Positions 46,095 to 55,166 of a stretch of 64,000 bases of DNA are shown in pieces. This DNA is from CAWAPS01 sp963783945. Its GTDB lineage: Bacteria; Actinomycetota; Acidimicrobiia; Acidimicrobiales; Palsa-688. Within the stretch, counting starts at the first letter, position 1; the number at the start of each line of letters is the position of its first letter. The position numbers and the translations under genes are program-made. The notes beneath the pieces are model-generated. The model was not told where the DNA came from, did no database searches, and was given only the letters and a program-made list of their open reading frames with translations. The stretch spans positions 1-64,000 of the forward strand of contig CAWAPS010000015.1 of NCBI GenBank assembly GCA_963783945.1. Reading direction: 5' to 3'.

Positions 46095-46637
46095 GTGCAA
46101 GAACCGACAGCCGAGACGCAACGGCCTGGGTTACGGGTGGGCTCGACCGGCGAGTTCAGCTTATTTTTTCGGGTGAAGCCAGGTCATGCGGACGATCTGC
46201 GCCGGGCGTTGCGGGCACTCAACGACGCCCCTGGCTACCGACCGGGAGACTACGACCTGCCCGTGGCCAGCATTCACGAGGCCCGGTTCGTGATGTTCGA
46301 CGATGACACCCGGCTGCTGTTCGCCACCAGCTTCGACGGCTCCTGGGACGCCTATATGGACGATTTCGCGGCGAAGCCGCTCTCGCTGTTCGACGCCGTG
46401 TTCCGTCACGTGGAGGGCTACGACGGGGCTCCCGATGTGGCGACCTTGAAGGGGTTCATCCTGGGCGCCCAGGTCACCGCCGCAGCGTACGCTCGAAACT
46501 ATCCCGGGACGGTGAAGGAGATCCGCAAGGCGGAACGGACGAACGGGGCCTTTCAGCAGGTGCTCGACAATCCTGACGCGGCAGAAGCCCTGGAGCACCC
46601 GGCGTTGAAGCCGTTGCTGGACGAGGCGGCCGAGTAG
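46095..46637 (+). CDS. Uncharacterised protein encoded upstream of DUF4331 and DyP peroxidase
   Basis: This 180-aa protein starts at GTG 46095, with GAGAGGA nine bases upstream. It reads FSLFFRVKPGHADDLRRALR, a beta-alpha unit, then HEARFVMFDDDTRLLFATSF and DGSWDAYMDDFAAKPLSLFD. This resembles the strand-helix-strand-strand pattern of ferredoxin-like dimeric barrels, the fold family that also contains DyP peroxidases; that comparison is inference. It has no signal peptide. The DUF4331 gene follows 44 bp later and the peroxidase after that, so it probably works with them. I do not know the function. Confidence 0.75.
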   Translation: MQEPTAETQRPGLRVGSTGEFSLFFRVKPGHADDLRRALRALNDAPGYRPGDYDLPVASIHEARFVMFDDDTRLLFATSFDGSWDAYMDDFAAKPLSLFDAVFRHVEGYDGAPDVATLKGFILGAQVTAAAYARNYPGTVKEIRKAERTNGAFQQVLDNPDAAEALEHPALKPLLDEAAE

Positions 46638-46681
46638 ATTCATGCGGGCCGGTTTGGAGCGGGCGTCAGGAGCGAGCACGG

Positions 46682-47806
46682 GTGTCGGATCACATTTCAG
46701 GGCCACGGGCGCTGGCCGAGCCCGCCGCGGACATCACCGATTTCTACGCCTTCGCCAGTCCAGAGCGTCCAGGGCATCTGTCGCTGGTGCTGAACACCCG
46801 GCCCTTCGCCGGGATCAGCGATGTGTTCTCCGACGGGCTGATCTACCGATTCCGGCTTCGGCCCCTGGCTATACGCGAGACCGCGAGCCAGGTGCCGTTC
46901 GCCGTCAGCGAGGAGGAGTTCGCCTTTGATTGCGCGTTCGCGGGGCCGACATCGCGCGGCCTGGGATTCGAGCAGGAAGGCGACTGTCGTATTCCCAGCG
47001 GTGAGACGGTTCCCGTCAGGTTGGGGGAGGTGTCCGAACAGGACGGGGTGCGAGTCTTCGCAGGGGCGCGCTGGGATCCGTTCATCATGGACGCCCCGGC
47101 CGCACTCAAGACGATCGAGACCGGCCGGCTCGCCTTTCAAGACGCGAGTTCGATCTACCTCGACGGCAAGAACGTCCTCAGCATCGTCGTCGAGATCGAC
47201 TGCGCCAAACTCCTCGGTGGCGTAAACCTGCTGGCGGTGGTCGGGGAGACGCTGGCCCGGGGGAAGCTGGCGGTTCGCATCGAGCGCACCGGTCGGCCCG
47301 AGGTCAAGAACATGCTGCTGGCCCCGAAGCAGTTCGATCGAGTTAATCGGGACCTGGAAATACGCGATCTGTACAACTCCGAAGACGCCTTCCGGCTGGC
47401 CGACACTTACCAGGGAGCATACCGGGCCCGGCTGAACGCCAATCTCGGGTTCTGGGACAGCCTGGACGGGAAAGTGGACTGGCCCGCCGACGAGACCGGT
47501 GCTCACCCCCTGACCGACCTGGTGCTGGCCGACTTCCTGACTGTCGATCCGTCCCGACCATACGTCGATCAGGGATCCTTCCTTGACATCGAGATGGCCA
47601 GCCGGGCGGGGCGGCGCTACGAGACCTGCGGGGGCCGCAGTGTTAATGACGATGTGATGGACACGCTGTTCACGTTGTGGGTGAACGGCGGCAGTGGTCC
47701 CCCGGTCCGGGACGGTGTCGACCAGTCAACTAGGCCCGCGGTGGCGGTTTTTCCCTATCTGGCGGCCCCCAATCCTGATCCTCCCCGCCCTCCCCACCGG
47801 CACTGA
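46682..47806 (+). CDS. DUF4331-family protein
   Basis: The protein is 374 aa from GTG 46682. The N-terminus MSDHISGPRALAEPAADITD followed by FYAFASPERPGHLSLVLNTR matches DUF4331 proteins, which carry an H-x-D/DITD-type pattern near their start. No signal peptide is visible, although many relatives are secreted. The C-terminal ~90 residues end in a proline-rich tail (PNPDPPRPPHRH). The DyP peroxidase begins 13 bp after the stop, so the two are in one operon. The function of DUF4331 is unknown; a beta-propeller-like fold has been suggested, but I cannot confirm it here. Confidence 0.82.
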   Translation: MSDHISGPRALAEPAADITDFYAFASPERPGHLSLVLNTRPFAGISDVFSDGLIYRFRLRPLAIRETASQVPFAVSEEEFAFDCAFAGPTSRGLGFEQEGDCRIPSGETVPVRLGEVSEQDGVRVFAGARWDPFIMDAPAALKTIETGRLAFQDASSIYLDGKNVLSIVVEIDCAKLLGGVNLLAVVGETLARGKLAVRIERTGRPEVKNMLLAPKQFDRVNRDLEIRDLYNSEDAFRLADTYQGAYRARLNANLGFWDSLDGKVDWPADETGAHPLTDLVLADFLTVDPSRPYVDQGSFLDIEMASRAGRRYETCGGRSVNDDVMDTLFTLWVNGGSGPPVRDGVDQSTRPAVAVFPYLAAPNPDPPRPPHRH

Positions 47807-47819
47807 GAACAGGGAGCAA

Positions 47820-49172
47820 ATGAGCCAGGGCACCACCGACACCGCTGTCGAAGTTCAACTCGATGACATCCAATACGGGGCTATCCGCGAACGCCCGTCC
47901 CCCTACGTTGCAACCTATCTGCTGGCGCGCATCGACGACCCTGAGGCCGGCCGGGAGTTGCTGCGACGCTTACGTCCGCTGGTTGGCGCCGCTCAACCCC
48001 CGCGTGGCGCGGCCCCAGACACGGCGATCACCGTGGCACTCACCTACCAAGGCCTAAAGGCGCTCGGTGTGCCCCAGGCCTCCCTGGAGAGCTTCGCGCC
48101 CGAGTTCCGCCAGGGCATGGCAGCTCGGTCCGCCGAGTTGGGCGATGTGGGAGACAGCGGCCCGGACCGGTGGGAGCCGCCGCTGGGCACGGCCGACGTC
48201 CATGTGGCGATCTCCATCCTGTCCCCGGACGCCGAGCGTTTGCAGGCGTTGTTCGCCACGGCCCGCCGCACCTACGAGCAGATGACCGGCGTCGAGGTGA
48301 TCTGGCGTCAGGACTGCTACCAGCTGCCGACCGGGCGCACGTCGTTCGGGTTCAAGGACGGGATCGGCCAGCCCGCCATCGAGGGTAGCGGCATCCCGGG
48401 TACGAATCCCTTGGAGGCGCCCATCAAGCCCGGGGAGTTCATCCTCGGTTACCCGGACGAGACCGGCGCATTGCCGCCCATGCCTCGCCCGGAAATACTG
48501 GGCCGGAACGGGACCTATATCGCGTTCCGAAAGCTGCACACACGCGTGGCCGCCTACCGTCAGTACCTGCGGAGCAACGCCTCAAACCGGGAGGAGGAGA
48601 AGCGGCTGGGCGCCAAGATGGTGGGCCGCTGGCAAAGTGGCGCCCCTCTGGTGCTGTGCCCCGACCACGACGACCCTGAGCTCGGGGCCGACCGGCAGCG
48701 AAACAACCGGTTCCTCTACGCGGACGACCCGGGTGGTTTCCGCTGCCCGGCCGGGGCCCACGCCCGGCGAGCCAACCCCCGCGACGCCCTTGACCGCGAC
48801 GGAAACGTCAACGTCCGACTCCACCGCATGATCCGGCGCGGCACGAGCTACGGCCCCCCGCTGCCCGAAGGTGTGCTCGAGGACGATGGAGCCGATCGGG
48901 GCATCGTCTTCGTCTTCGCCGGCACCCACCTGAACCGCCAGTTCGAGTTCGTCAAGACGCAATGGCTCAACGACGGCATCTTCATCGGCGCCCCCGAGGA
49001 AAACGATCCCCTGGTCGGATCGGCCGACGGCGGCGGCCGGTTCACCATCCCCCAGCGACCAATCCGCCGCCGGCTGCAGGGCCTGCCCCCGCTGGTCGTC
49101 ACCAGAGGCGGCGAGTACTGCTTCGCTCCCGGACTGCGGGCCCTGGACTGGCTCGCTGCCCTCGACACCTAG
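47820..49172 (+). CDS. DyP-type heme peroxidase
   Basis: The protein is 450 aa from ATG 47820, with AGGGAGC upstream; the frame reaches back to 47694 but that part lies in the preceding gene. The distal GXXDG motif is in SFGFKDGIGQP and the proximal heme-ligand histidine is in CPAGAHARRANPRD. No Tat or Sec signal is present, so it is a cytoplasmic or encapsulated DyP. No encapsulin gene is nearby. It is longer than typical ~310-aa DyPs, matching the longer fungal-like/D-type subgroup. It would oxidise bulky dyes, aromatics or iron/heme using H2O2. It follows the DUF4331 gene and precedes an enoyl-CoA hydratase. Confidence 0.92.
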   Translation: MSQGTTDTAVEVQLDDIQYGAIRERPSPYVATYLLARIDDPEAGRELLRRLRPLVGAAQPPRGAAPDTAITVALTYQGLKALGVPQASLESFAPEFRQGMAARSAELGDVGDSGPDRWEPPLGTADVHVAISILSPDAERLQALFATARRTYEQMTGVEVIWRQDCYQLPTGRTSFGFKDGIGQPAIEGSGIPGTNPLEAPIKPGEFILGYPDETGALPPMPRPEILGRNGTYIAFRKLHTRVAAYRQYLRSNASNREEEKRLGAKMVGRWQSGAPLVLCPDHDDPELGADRQRNNRFLYADDPGGFRCPAGAHARRANPRDALDRDGNVNVRLHRMIRRGTSYGPPLPEGVLEDDGADRGIVFVFAGTHLNRQFEFVKTQWLNDGIFIGAPEENDPLVGSADGGGRFTIPQRPIRRRLQGLPPLVVTRGGEYCFAPGLRALDWLAALDT

Positions 49173-49199
49173 TTAGCCGAGCCGTCAAGGAGTAGACAC

Positions 49200-50066
49200 G
49201 TGACTACACAGCCGACCAGTGCCGACCGGTGGGCCGCGCTGGGCTTCCGCCCGCCCGACCGCGACCCGGTCGAGCCCGACCAGCCGGTGACCGTCGACTA
49301 CATCCAGGACGGACGGATCGCGGTCATCACGCTCAACCGCCCAGCGGTCGACAATGCGATCACCACCGAAATGGGGGCCCAACTGACCGAAATCGTCGAG
49401 AACGTCGCCATTCGCAGCGAAGTGCGCGTCGTGATCCTCACCGGCGCCGGCGACCGAGCCTTCTCTGTTGGCAGTGACTTGCGGCAACGCAAGGCCATGA
49501 CCAAGCAGGACTGGCTGCGGCAAAGACAAGACTTTGACCGCACCCTCTACACCGTCCGCCAGCTGCGCAAACCCATCTTCGCGGCCGTCAACGGCGCGGC
49601 GTACGGCGGCGGCTCCGAACTGGCCCAGAGCACCGACTTCATCATCGCCTCCGACAACGCCACCTTCGGCCAGCCGGAAGCCATGATCGGCTTGGCGGCC
49701 GGCGGCGGCTCTCCCGCGCTCCTGCCACGGCTCCTGCCGCCTGGAAGAGCCATGCAGATGCTCCTCACCGGCGATCCGATCACCGCCCAAGAGGCCTACC
49801 GGCTGGGCATGGTCAACGAGATTCATCCCCAGGCCGCGCTCATGGACGCAGCCCGCCGCATCGCCGAGAAGATCGCGAGCAACTCACCAACCGCGGTCCA
49901 GGCGGTCAAATGGGCGGTCCGCACCGGGCAAGGCGAGTCCCTCGAGCAAGCCATCGCCATCATGATGGAGGCCCACTGGCGCTCCGCTGTCCACCCTGAC
50001 CGGACCGAAGGTATCGGCGCCTTCAACGAAGGCCGCGAACCCACCTTCCAGGATCCCGACTACTGA
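49200..50066 (+). CDS. Enoyl-CoA hydratase/isomerase-family protein
   Basis: The protein is 288 aa from GTG 49200, with AAGGAG seven bases upstream. Crotonase-fold signatures are VVILTGAGDRAFSVGSDLRQ, VNGAAYGGGSELAQSTDFII and FGQPEAMIGLAAGGGSPALL, where the second catalytic glutamate position (PEA) is retained, unlike the protein at 11864. The extra N-terminal ~35 residues (RWAALGFRPPDRDPVEPDQP) are unusual. It lies 27 bp after the peroxidase in the same direction, so co-transcription is likely, but a metabolic link with the peroxidase is not obvious. Confidence 0.92.
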   Translation: MTTQPTSADRWAALGFRPPDRDPVEPDQPVTVDYIQDGRIAVITLNRPAVDNAITTEMGAQLTEIVENVAIRSEVRVVILTGAGDRAFSVGSDLRQRKAMTKQDWLRQRQDFDRTLYTVRQLRKPIFAAVNGAAYGGGSELAQSTDFIIASDNATFGQPEAMIGLAAGGGSPALLPRLLPPGRAMQMLLTGDPITAQEAYRLGMVNEIHPQAALMDAARRIAEKIASNSPTAVQAVKWAVRTGQGESLEQAIAIMMEAHWRSAVHPDRTEGIGAFNEGREPTFQDPDY

Positions 50067-50235
50067 GCAATGACAACATCAAGGCCGAGATGGACACGTG
50101 GCCGTGCCGTTAGTGAATCACTGGTGTGGGAGCACACCATGACGGCCGACAGGATGAGCTGGATCTGCCCGCAAGCACTCACCACAACCACCCTTCAGCT
50201 GTTGTGCGCCCCCTCACCCCAGCCGCCCACGCCCT

Positions 50236-51657
50236 ATGACCACCGAACCTGATCTACTCATAGTCGGCGGTGGCCCGGCCGGCGTCACCGCCGCCATACA
50301 AGCGCGCCAGCTGGGCGCCCAGGTCACCCTGCTCGAGGCCGACCAGGTCGGCGGCACCAACCTCAACCGGGGGCCGGGGCCGGTGCGCACCCTGGCCCGC
50401 TCCGCCAGATTGGCCCGCGACTGGACGTTGTGGGCAACTTTTGGGCTCGAAGGGCCTCCTCCGAAACCAAACCTCGAGGCGATCCTGGCCAACAGCGATC
50501 GGGTGGCCCGTCACGCTTTCGAGAAGAAACATCTAGCCGACCAACTGCGCCGCAACGGCATCGACCTCGTCGAGCACCTCGGCGCCGCCCATTTCACCGA
50601 TCCCTATACGCTCGCCGCCTACGACGGTCGCGCCTGGCGGGCGGAGCACATCATCCTCGCCGTCGGGGGACACGCCGGACGCCTGGCCATCCCCGGCGGT
50701 GAACTAGCCCTCACCTACAGTGACCTACGGGCCCTGACGGCTCTACCTGCTGCCGCGGCCGTCGTCGGCGCGGCCGACACCGGATGCCAGATCGCCTCCA
50801 TCCTGGCCAACCTGGGCACCAGCGTCAGCCTGTTTGAAGCGGGTTCAGCAATCGTGCCGCAAGCCGACCCCAGCGTCTCGGCAGAGCTGGAGCGGGCGTT
50901 CCAGCGTCGAGGGATCGAAACGCACACCAATACAACGGTGATCTCCATACAACCTCAAAAGGACCGGTTCCTCGTCGAACACGCCAGCTCTTCCGAGGTC
51001 GCAGGAATCCTCGTGGACGCCGTGTTTTTCGCCGTCGGATGGCCCCCCAACATCGAGCAATTGGCGCTCGAGGCCGCCGGCATACAGCCCCAACGACAGG
51101 GAATCCCAGTCGACGCCTACCTGCGCACCGAAGCCGATCACATTTTCGCCCCGGGCGACATCAACGGCCGATCAATGCTGGTCCAGGTGGCCCGCCTCGA
51201 AGGCCGCGTCGCGGCCGAGAACGCCCTCATGGGCCCGACCCGCCAGGTCAGCTACGAGGTGGTCCCGAGCGCCAGTTTCACCGACCCCGAGTACGGCGGG
51301 GTCGGCCTTACCGAGCCGGCAGCGGCCCGCGACCGCGACATCGCAGTAGGGGTGGCGCAATATGACGACCTGCTACGCCCAGTCGCGGACGGCCACGAGG
51401 AGGGATTCTGCAAGCTCATCGCCGACCGACGCGACAAGACCATCCTCGGTGCACACGTGCTGGGAGAGTATTCCGCCGAAATCATCCAGGTCGTCGTCGC
51501 CTGCATGACCGCCGGCATGACGGTCGAACAAGTCGCTGAACTGCCCTTCGCTTTTCCCACGTTCACGGAGGGCATCACCATGGCAGCCCAGAAGATTTGC
51601 TCGGAACTCAACATCGGCCACTTTCCCCCCGTCTGGAGCTACCTCGGACCGGACTGA
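50236..51657 (+). CDS. FAD/NAD(P) disulfide-reductase-fold flavoprotein lacking the redox cysteines
   Basis: The 473-aa protein has the pyridine-nucleotide-disulfide reductase fold: FAD motif LIVGGGPAGVTAAIQARQ, NAD(P) motif VVGAADTGCQIASILANLG, and the second FAD motif HIFAPGDINGR. The active-site stretch that normally reads GGTCxNxGCxP is GGTNLNRGPGPVRTL, so both cysteines are replaced (N42 and P47). The C-terminal His-Glu pair region reads FPTFTEG, with no HPT. It therefore cannot do dithiol chemistry and probably transfers electrons to a quinone, a protein or oxygen. Mercuric-reductase-like relatives with the motif lost are known in actinobacteria. It follows the enoyl-CoA hydratase by 170 bp. 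Confidence 0.9.
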   Translation: MTTEPDLLIVGGGPAGVTAAIQARQLGAQVTLLEADQVGGTNLNRGPGPVRTLARSARLARDWTLWATFGLEGPPPKPNLEAILANSDRVARHAFEKKHLADQLRRNGIDLVEHLGAAHFTDPYTLAAYDGRAWRAEHIILAVGGHAGRLAIPGGELALTYSDLRALTALPAAAAVVGAADTGCQIASILANLGTSVSLFEAGSAIVPQADPSVSAELERAFQRRGIETHTNTTVISIQPQKDRFLVEHASSSEVAGILVDAVFFAVGWPPNIEQLALEAAGIQPQRQGIPVDAYLRTEADHIFAPGDINGRSMLVQVARLEGRVAAENALMGPTRQVSYEVVPSASFTDPEYGGVGLTEPAAARDRDIAVGVAQYDDLLRPVADGHEEGFCKLIADRRDKTILGAHVLGEYSAEIIQVVVACMTAGMTVEQVAELPFAFPTFTEGITMAAQKICSELNIGHFPPVWSYLGPD

Positions 51658-51842
51658 TAGCACAGGGAGCACAGCCGTCCACTCCGAATGGGATGGAACC
51701 TGATGCGCCGGCCTAAACTTCGTGCGCAGCCGAGGTAGAGGAAATCCAGGGGACGACCGGGCTGGCGCCATTCACGAGGATCGGCACCGAGGCGGAGTTC
51801 CTGACCAGATAGCCCGGATCGTCAGCTGGATCCGGGCCGGTC

Positions 51843-51992
51843 TTACCTGCGATCGCGGCGATCCTCGCGGCGATCTTGGCGGCGGTTCACGCCGTGGGAC
51901 ACGACCGCTGCGGTCCCGACCACGGCGGCGGTACGCGCAACGGGGGCGCCGATGACGCCGCGACGGGCCCTGCGTACGGGCCGGAGTGGCAT
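51843..51992 (-). CDS. 49-residue basic protein after DUF6325
   Basis: Immediately after the DUF6325 stop (TGA overlaps the spacing TGATATG) a 49-codon frame begins at ATG 51992: MPLRPVRRARRGVIGAPVAR, then TAAVVGTAAVVSHGVNRRQD, ending in an Arg/Asp-rich tail at TAA 51843. In related genomes a DUF6325 gene is commonly followed by a small protein starting this way and ending in a SHOCT motif; here the SHOCT part is absent. Either a shortened family member or a truncation. Confidence 0.6.
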   Translation of the reverse strand: MPLRPVRRARRGVIGAPVARTAAVVGTAAVVSHGVNRRQDRREDRRDRR

Positions 51993-51993
51993 A

Positions 51994-52446
51994 TCAGTCT
52001 CCTTCGATAGAATCGTCGGCCTCCAAGGAGGCGAGGATGGCCTGAATGGGAATGCGGCCGCTGGCTATGAGCTGGCCACCGGCTCGGCGAGCAGCAGATG
52101 CAAACGGCGCCGCCCAGGAGTTCTCCCAGACGAGCACCCCGGCGGTGGTGCCGGGTTCCATGGCGGCAGCCAGATGCACGACGTCTTCCTCGGCGAGAAG
52201 TTCTGCGAGCTGGCCCTCAGCCGCTCGCAGCTCATCAACCTCGTCGAGATCATCGATCTCCAGGGCCTCGATGGTGCCGTCCGCGGCCTTCTGCAAGATG
52301 AGCAAGTCCAGCACCCGGATCAGCTTGGCATCGACCAGCCGGCCGATCTCGGCCGCCATCTCCCCGGTGAAATGAGAGCGTCCCGGGGGGAACTCGACGA
52401 CCAGATAATCGACCGGACCGAGTTCGTCGACGTCAGCATTGGTCAT
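51994..52446 (-). CDS. DUF6325-family protein
   Basis: This 150-aa protein has the DUF6325 layout: GPVDYLVVEFPPGRSHFTGE at the N-terminus, ADGTIEALEIDDLDEVDELR in the middle, and EPGTTAGVLVWENSWAAPFA, then SGRIPIQAILASLEA at the C-terminus. It has a ferredoxin-like alpha/beta fold and is cytoplasmic, of unknown function, often in stress-related operons. It is followed without a gap by the 49-residue basic protein. A partial paralogue with a SHOCT tail is at 30851. Confidence 0.85.
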   Translation of the reverse strand: MTNADVDELGPVDYLVVEFPPGRSHFTGEMAAEIGRLVDAKLIRVLDLLILQKAADGTIEALEIDDLDEVDELRAAEGQLAELLAEEDVVHLAAAMEPGTTAGVLVWENSWAAPFASAARRAGGQLIASGRIPIQAILASLEADDSIEGD

Positions 52447-52842
52447 CAGGTTTTCCTGTTCTCCCTACTGGTTGTGTATTACGCGTGCCACATGCAGGCA
52501 CGTTGGCCTCAGTGTGGGTGACATTCGAGACCAAGTCGGACAGCCTGAGCAACTCAAACCCTATCAGCTTGATCTCCAGACCACCTCAGGCCAGGGCTTC
52601 TTCACGATCTGGTGACTCGACAACTCCCTGGCATCCTCGAGAGGACCTGATGGCTCAGCGAAATCGAACCAGCGTTAATGCCGCGCCGCCAGGACGCACA
52701 CTGTACTTGTTGACCAACCCGCTCGGAACTTTCAGGGAAGACCAACCGGGCGCTTCTGCCGAACTGTGGTCCTTCTATCGCTCGCGAACGGCATGCAGCG
52801 TGGGAAGCTAGTGGGACCGAGCGCGATCGATGAGGAGTTGAT
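52447..52842. other. Intergenic region, no gene recognised
   Basis: About 400 bp upstream of both the DUF6325 gene (minus) and the DUF2510 gene (plus). AGGAG at 52833-52837 serves the latter. No other coding frame or repeat is convincing. Confidence 0.5.
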
Positions 52843-53304
52843 TTGGTCGAGGGGCGACAACCAGGTTGGTATCCAGATCCGTACGATCCGCCCCCCAGCG
52901 AGCGATACTGGGATGGCAGCGCTTGGACTGACCAGAGCCGAGGTATCGGCCAACGTCAGCCGGCGGGTCCTCCTCAGCCCGCCGGCTGGTACCCGGACCA
53001 GGGTGGCAACGTCGACGTCGAGCGCTACTGGGACGGAGCGGTGTGGACGGATCGCTATCGTCCCCGTAAGAAGGGCCGCGGCAGGTGGATTGCCGTAGCG
53101 GTCGCGGCGGTCGTCATCGTGGCCGTCATCATCGTCATCGCCGTGGTCGCCACCAGCGGAGGGTCCAGTAATCACACCCCGCCGACGGCCACCACAGTCA
53201 CGCCCGCAACAACGGCCCGTACTCCAAGGACAACGACCGTTACCCGTCCACCGAGGACGACTCCTACGCCCACGACGACAACTTCCCCGGCGACTACTTC
53301 CTAG
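52843..53304 (+). CDS. Double DUF2510 membrane protein with Thr/Pro-rich ectodomain
   Basis: The protein is 153 aa from TTG 52843, with AGGAG five bases upstream. Two DUF2510 units are visible: PGWYPDPYDPPPSERYWDGS and PAGWYPDQGGNVDVERYWDG, each with the RYWDGxxWT core. A basic stretch, one membrane helix (IAVAVAAVVIVAVIIVIAVV) and a Thr/Pro-rich tail that should lie outside follow. DUF2510 is an actinobacteria-typical cytoplasmic adaptor motif of unknown partner. The gene is convergent with the alpha/beta hydrolase. Confidence 0.85.
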   Translation: MVEGRQPGWYPDPYDPPPSERYWDGSAWTDQSRGIGQRQPAGPPQPAGWYPDQGGNVDVERYWDGAVWTDRYRPRKKGRGRWIAVAVAAVVIVAVIIVIAVVATSGGSSNHTPPTATTVTPATTARTPRTTTVTRPPRTTPTPTTTTSPATTS

Positions 53305-53339
53305 GCGACGACATGTGCTGACCGAGGCCGCCACTCCGA

Positions 53340-54221
53340 TTAGAAGTATTGGAGCAGCCAGTCATGGATTTCGCCGATCCGAGGAATCAGGCTCAGATGG
53401 CCGTCGTCACTGATCTCGACCTCCGCATTAGGGATGTTTGCTGCTAACCACTCGCCGTGCTGTACCGGCACGAACCGGTCCTGACGGCCGTGCCATACTC
53501 TCACGGGGACACGGATTTCGCCCAGGTCGAAACCCCAATCGGTGAGATGAGATGCCCCGTCGTCCCACCAGCCCTGGTCGCCTGCCGCCAACCCATCGTG
53601 AACGCTACTTGCGAGCCATTCCGCCAGCTCTCCACTGAAAACCTGAGCATCTACTGGCGAGAGAAGGCTCTCCATGCCTTCAGCGAGTTGCTCAGGCGAC
53701 GCCGCCACGAACTCCGTCCAGTCCTCGTATCCCTTCCGTCGGGCCGCCTCGCGATCTGAGAAGAACAGCTTGATGTCCTCCACGTTGCGCTCACCCATTC
53801 CAAGGTAGTAATCCAAGCCATCCTTCCCGTACGGGGCCAAAGACGCAACCACCGCCACCGCCACAACGAGGTCAGGCAAGAGCGCAGCGCACGCCATCGC
53901 GTACGGCCCCCCTCCCGATATGCCCCAAGCACCGAGCCGTTCAATGCCCAGCGCCTGAGCGATGGCACGAACGTCTTCCGCCCCCGATGCAACGGTATGT
54001 CCGGCATACACCGTCGACCTTCCATAACCGGGTCGGTCATAGCTGATAAGCCAGATGCTCTTCTCGCTGGCGTCGGCGACCCAGGGCCCGTACAGGTGGC
54101 GAGAGTTTGGCGTGCCGCCGTGGACCAGGATCGGGACACCGCCACGATGGCCACCCATCTCCACACAAACGTCTCGCCCGCCCCCAACCGAGACCGTCCT
54201 CGTTTCAACGACGCTAGTCAC
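53340..54221 (-). CDS. Alpha/beta hydrolase
   Basis: The 293-aa protein has an oxyanion-hole strand PILVHGGTPNSRHLYGPWV, a nucleophile elbow GAWGISGGGPYAMA (S102) and a late histidine in EISDDGHLSLIP (about H275); the acid is probably in the VWHGRQDRFVPV strand. It is cytoplasmic and full length. The substrate could be an ester, epoxide or lactone. It has no obvious operon partner. Confidence 0.9.
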   Translation of the reverse strand: MTSVVETRTVSVGGGRDVCVEMGGHRGGVPILVHGGTPNSRHLYGPWVADASEKSIWLISYDRPGYGRSTVYAGHTVASGAEDVRAIAQALGIERLGAWGISGGGPYAMACAALLPDLVVAVAVVASLAPYGKDGLDYYLGMGERNVEDIKLFFSDREAARRKGYEDWTEFVAASPEQLAEGMESLLSPVDAQVFSGELAEWLASSVHDGLAAGDQGWWDDGASHLTDWGFDLGEIRVPVRVWHGRQDRFVPVQHGEWLAANIPNAEVEISDDGHLSLIPRIGEIHDWLLQYF

Positions 54222-54598
54222 CGAAGTACCCCTTTCCGCTGCTGAACCACTTCGTGCGCCCTACATACTGTCCCATCCGCCCACATCGGTGCTAAGAAAT
54301 GGCGATCTGGGGTTACCAGCCAGATCGACCGGTCCGGCACTGAGGAGCTCGTCGGATTCGACCGTCCTTCCGACCAGATCGTCCGTGCAGGTCGCTAGCG
54401 GACGGCTCCAACGTTCTGGCGCGTCACTCAAGCGGCAGCGAGCTCAACCGAAAGACTCGCGATCGCCGGCGACGCGAGGTAGACGATGCGGTTGGGTCGC
54501 CAGCCAAGGCCCCTTCCCCACCAGTAAGGCGACTACGCGTCACTTGGGGTCGTCGTGACGCTCGCCAGGTTGAAACGCAGCCGCGGTGGCGCTAGCTG
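54222..54598. other. Intergenic region, no gene recognised
   Basis: About 380 bp between the alpha/beta hydrolase start and the small membrane protein. No coding frame or repeat stands out. Confidence 0.5.
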
Positions 54599-54820
54599 TC
54601 AGGACCGCTGGGCCGGCGAGAGGGCGTGAATCGTGTCGTGGATGAGCATGAACCGCATCGACCAGTACCCGGGTCGCGGCTCGGGTAACTCGTGCCTGGC
54701 CCAGAAGAAACCGGTCAATGTGACGGCGGCGCTGGCCAGCCAGGTGATCACCCCGACCGCCAGGACCCGATGGTAAGCGTGGGATAGAACGTTCGGCGGA
54801 GTCCTCCGCCTGTCGGACAT
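54599..54820 (-). CDS. Small membrane protein
   Basis: A 73-aa protein with one or two hydrophobic segments (VLAVGVITWLASAAVTLTGF). It is unrecognised. A histidine cluster (MLIHDTIHALSP) lies near the C-terminus. Confidence 0.5.
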   Translation of the reverse strand: MSDRRRTPPNVLSHAYHRVLAVGVITWLASAAVTLTGFFWARHELPEPRPGYWSMRFMLIHDTIHALSPAQRS

Positions 54821-54980
54821 GCTGTACGTGTGGTCGATCGCCCAACGGCCTTGAGCAGTGTTGGGTTGAAGGTACTCGTATCATCGATCGCTACAAGCGC
54901 AACGTTTCCCTCGAGAAGGACGGCACCGTGGCCCCTCATGCACCCGACTTGTCGACGCCCATCGATGGAGGCGCGGACCG

Positions 54981-55166
54981 GTGAAACGCTTCCGCTCCCA
55001 TGCCGTTGTCATCGGCGTTATCGCCGTAGCCGTGGTGGTCATCCTGCTCAGCCACTCCGTCCGGGTGCGGCTGGAGTGGGGTACCGGGGGATTCGTCCTC
55101 GGCCTCATAGCAGGGGCGCTGGTGGCCCTTGATATCCGCCACCACCGCAAGCGAGCAGCAACCTGA
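54981..55166 (+). CDS. Small two-helix membrane protein
   Basis: A 61-aa protein from GTG 54981 with two hydrophobic helices (VVIGVIAVAVVVILLSH and GGFVLGLIAGALVALDI) joined by a short basic loop and ending in DIRHHRKRAAT. Its GTG overlaps the TGA of a preceding short frame (GTGA), so it may be coupled to an upstream peptide. The function is unknown. Confidence 0.6.
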   Translation: MKRFRSHAVVIGVIAVAVVVILLSHSVRVRLEWGTGGFVLGLIAGALVALDIRHHRKRAAT

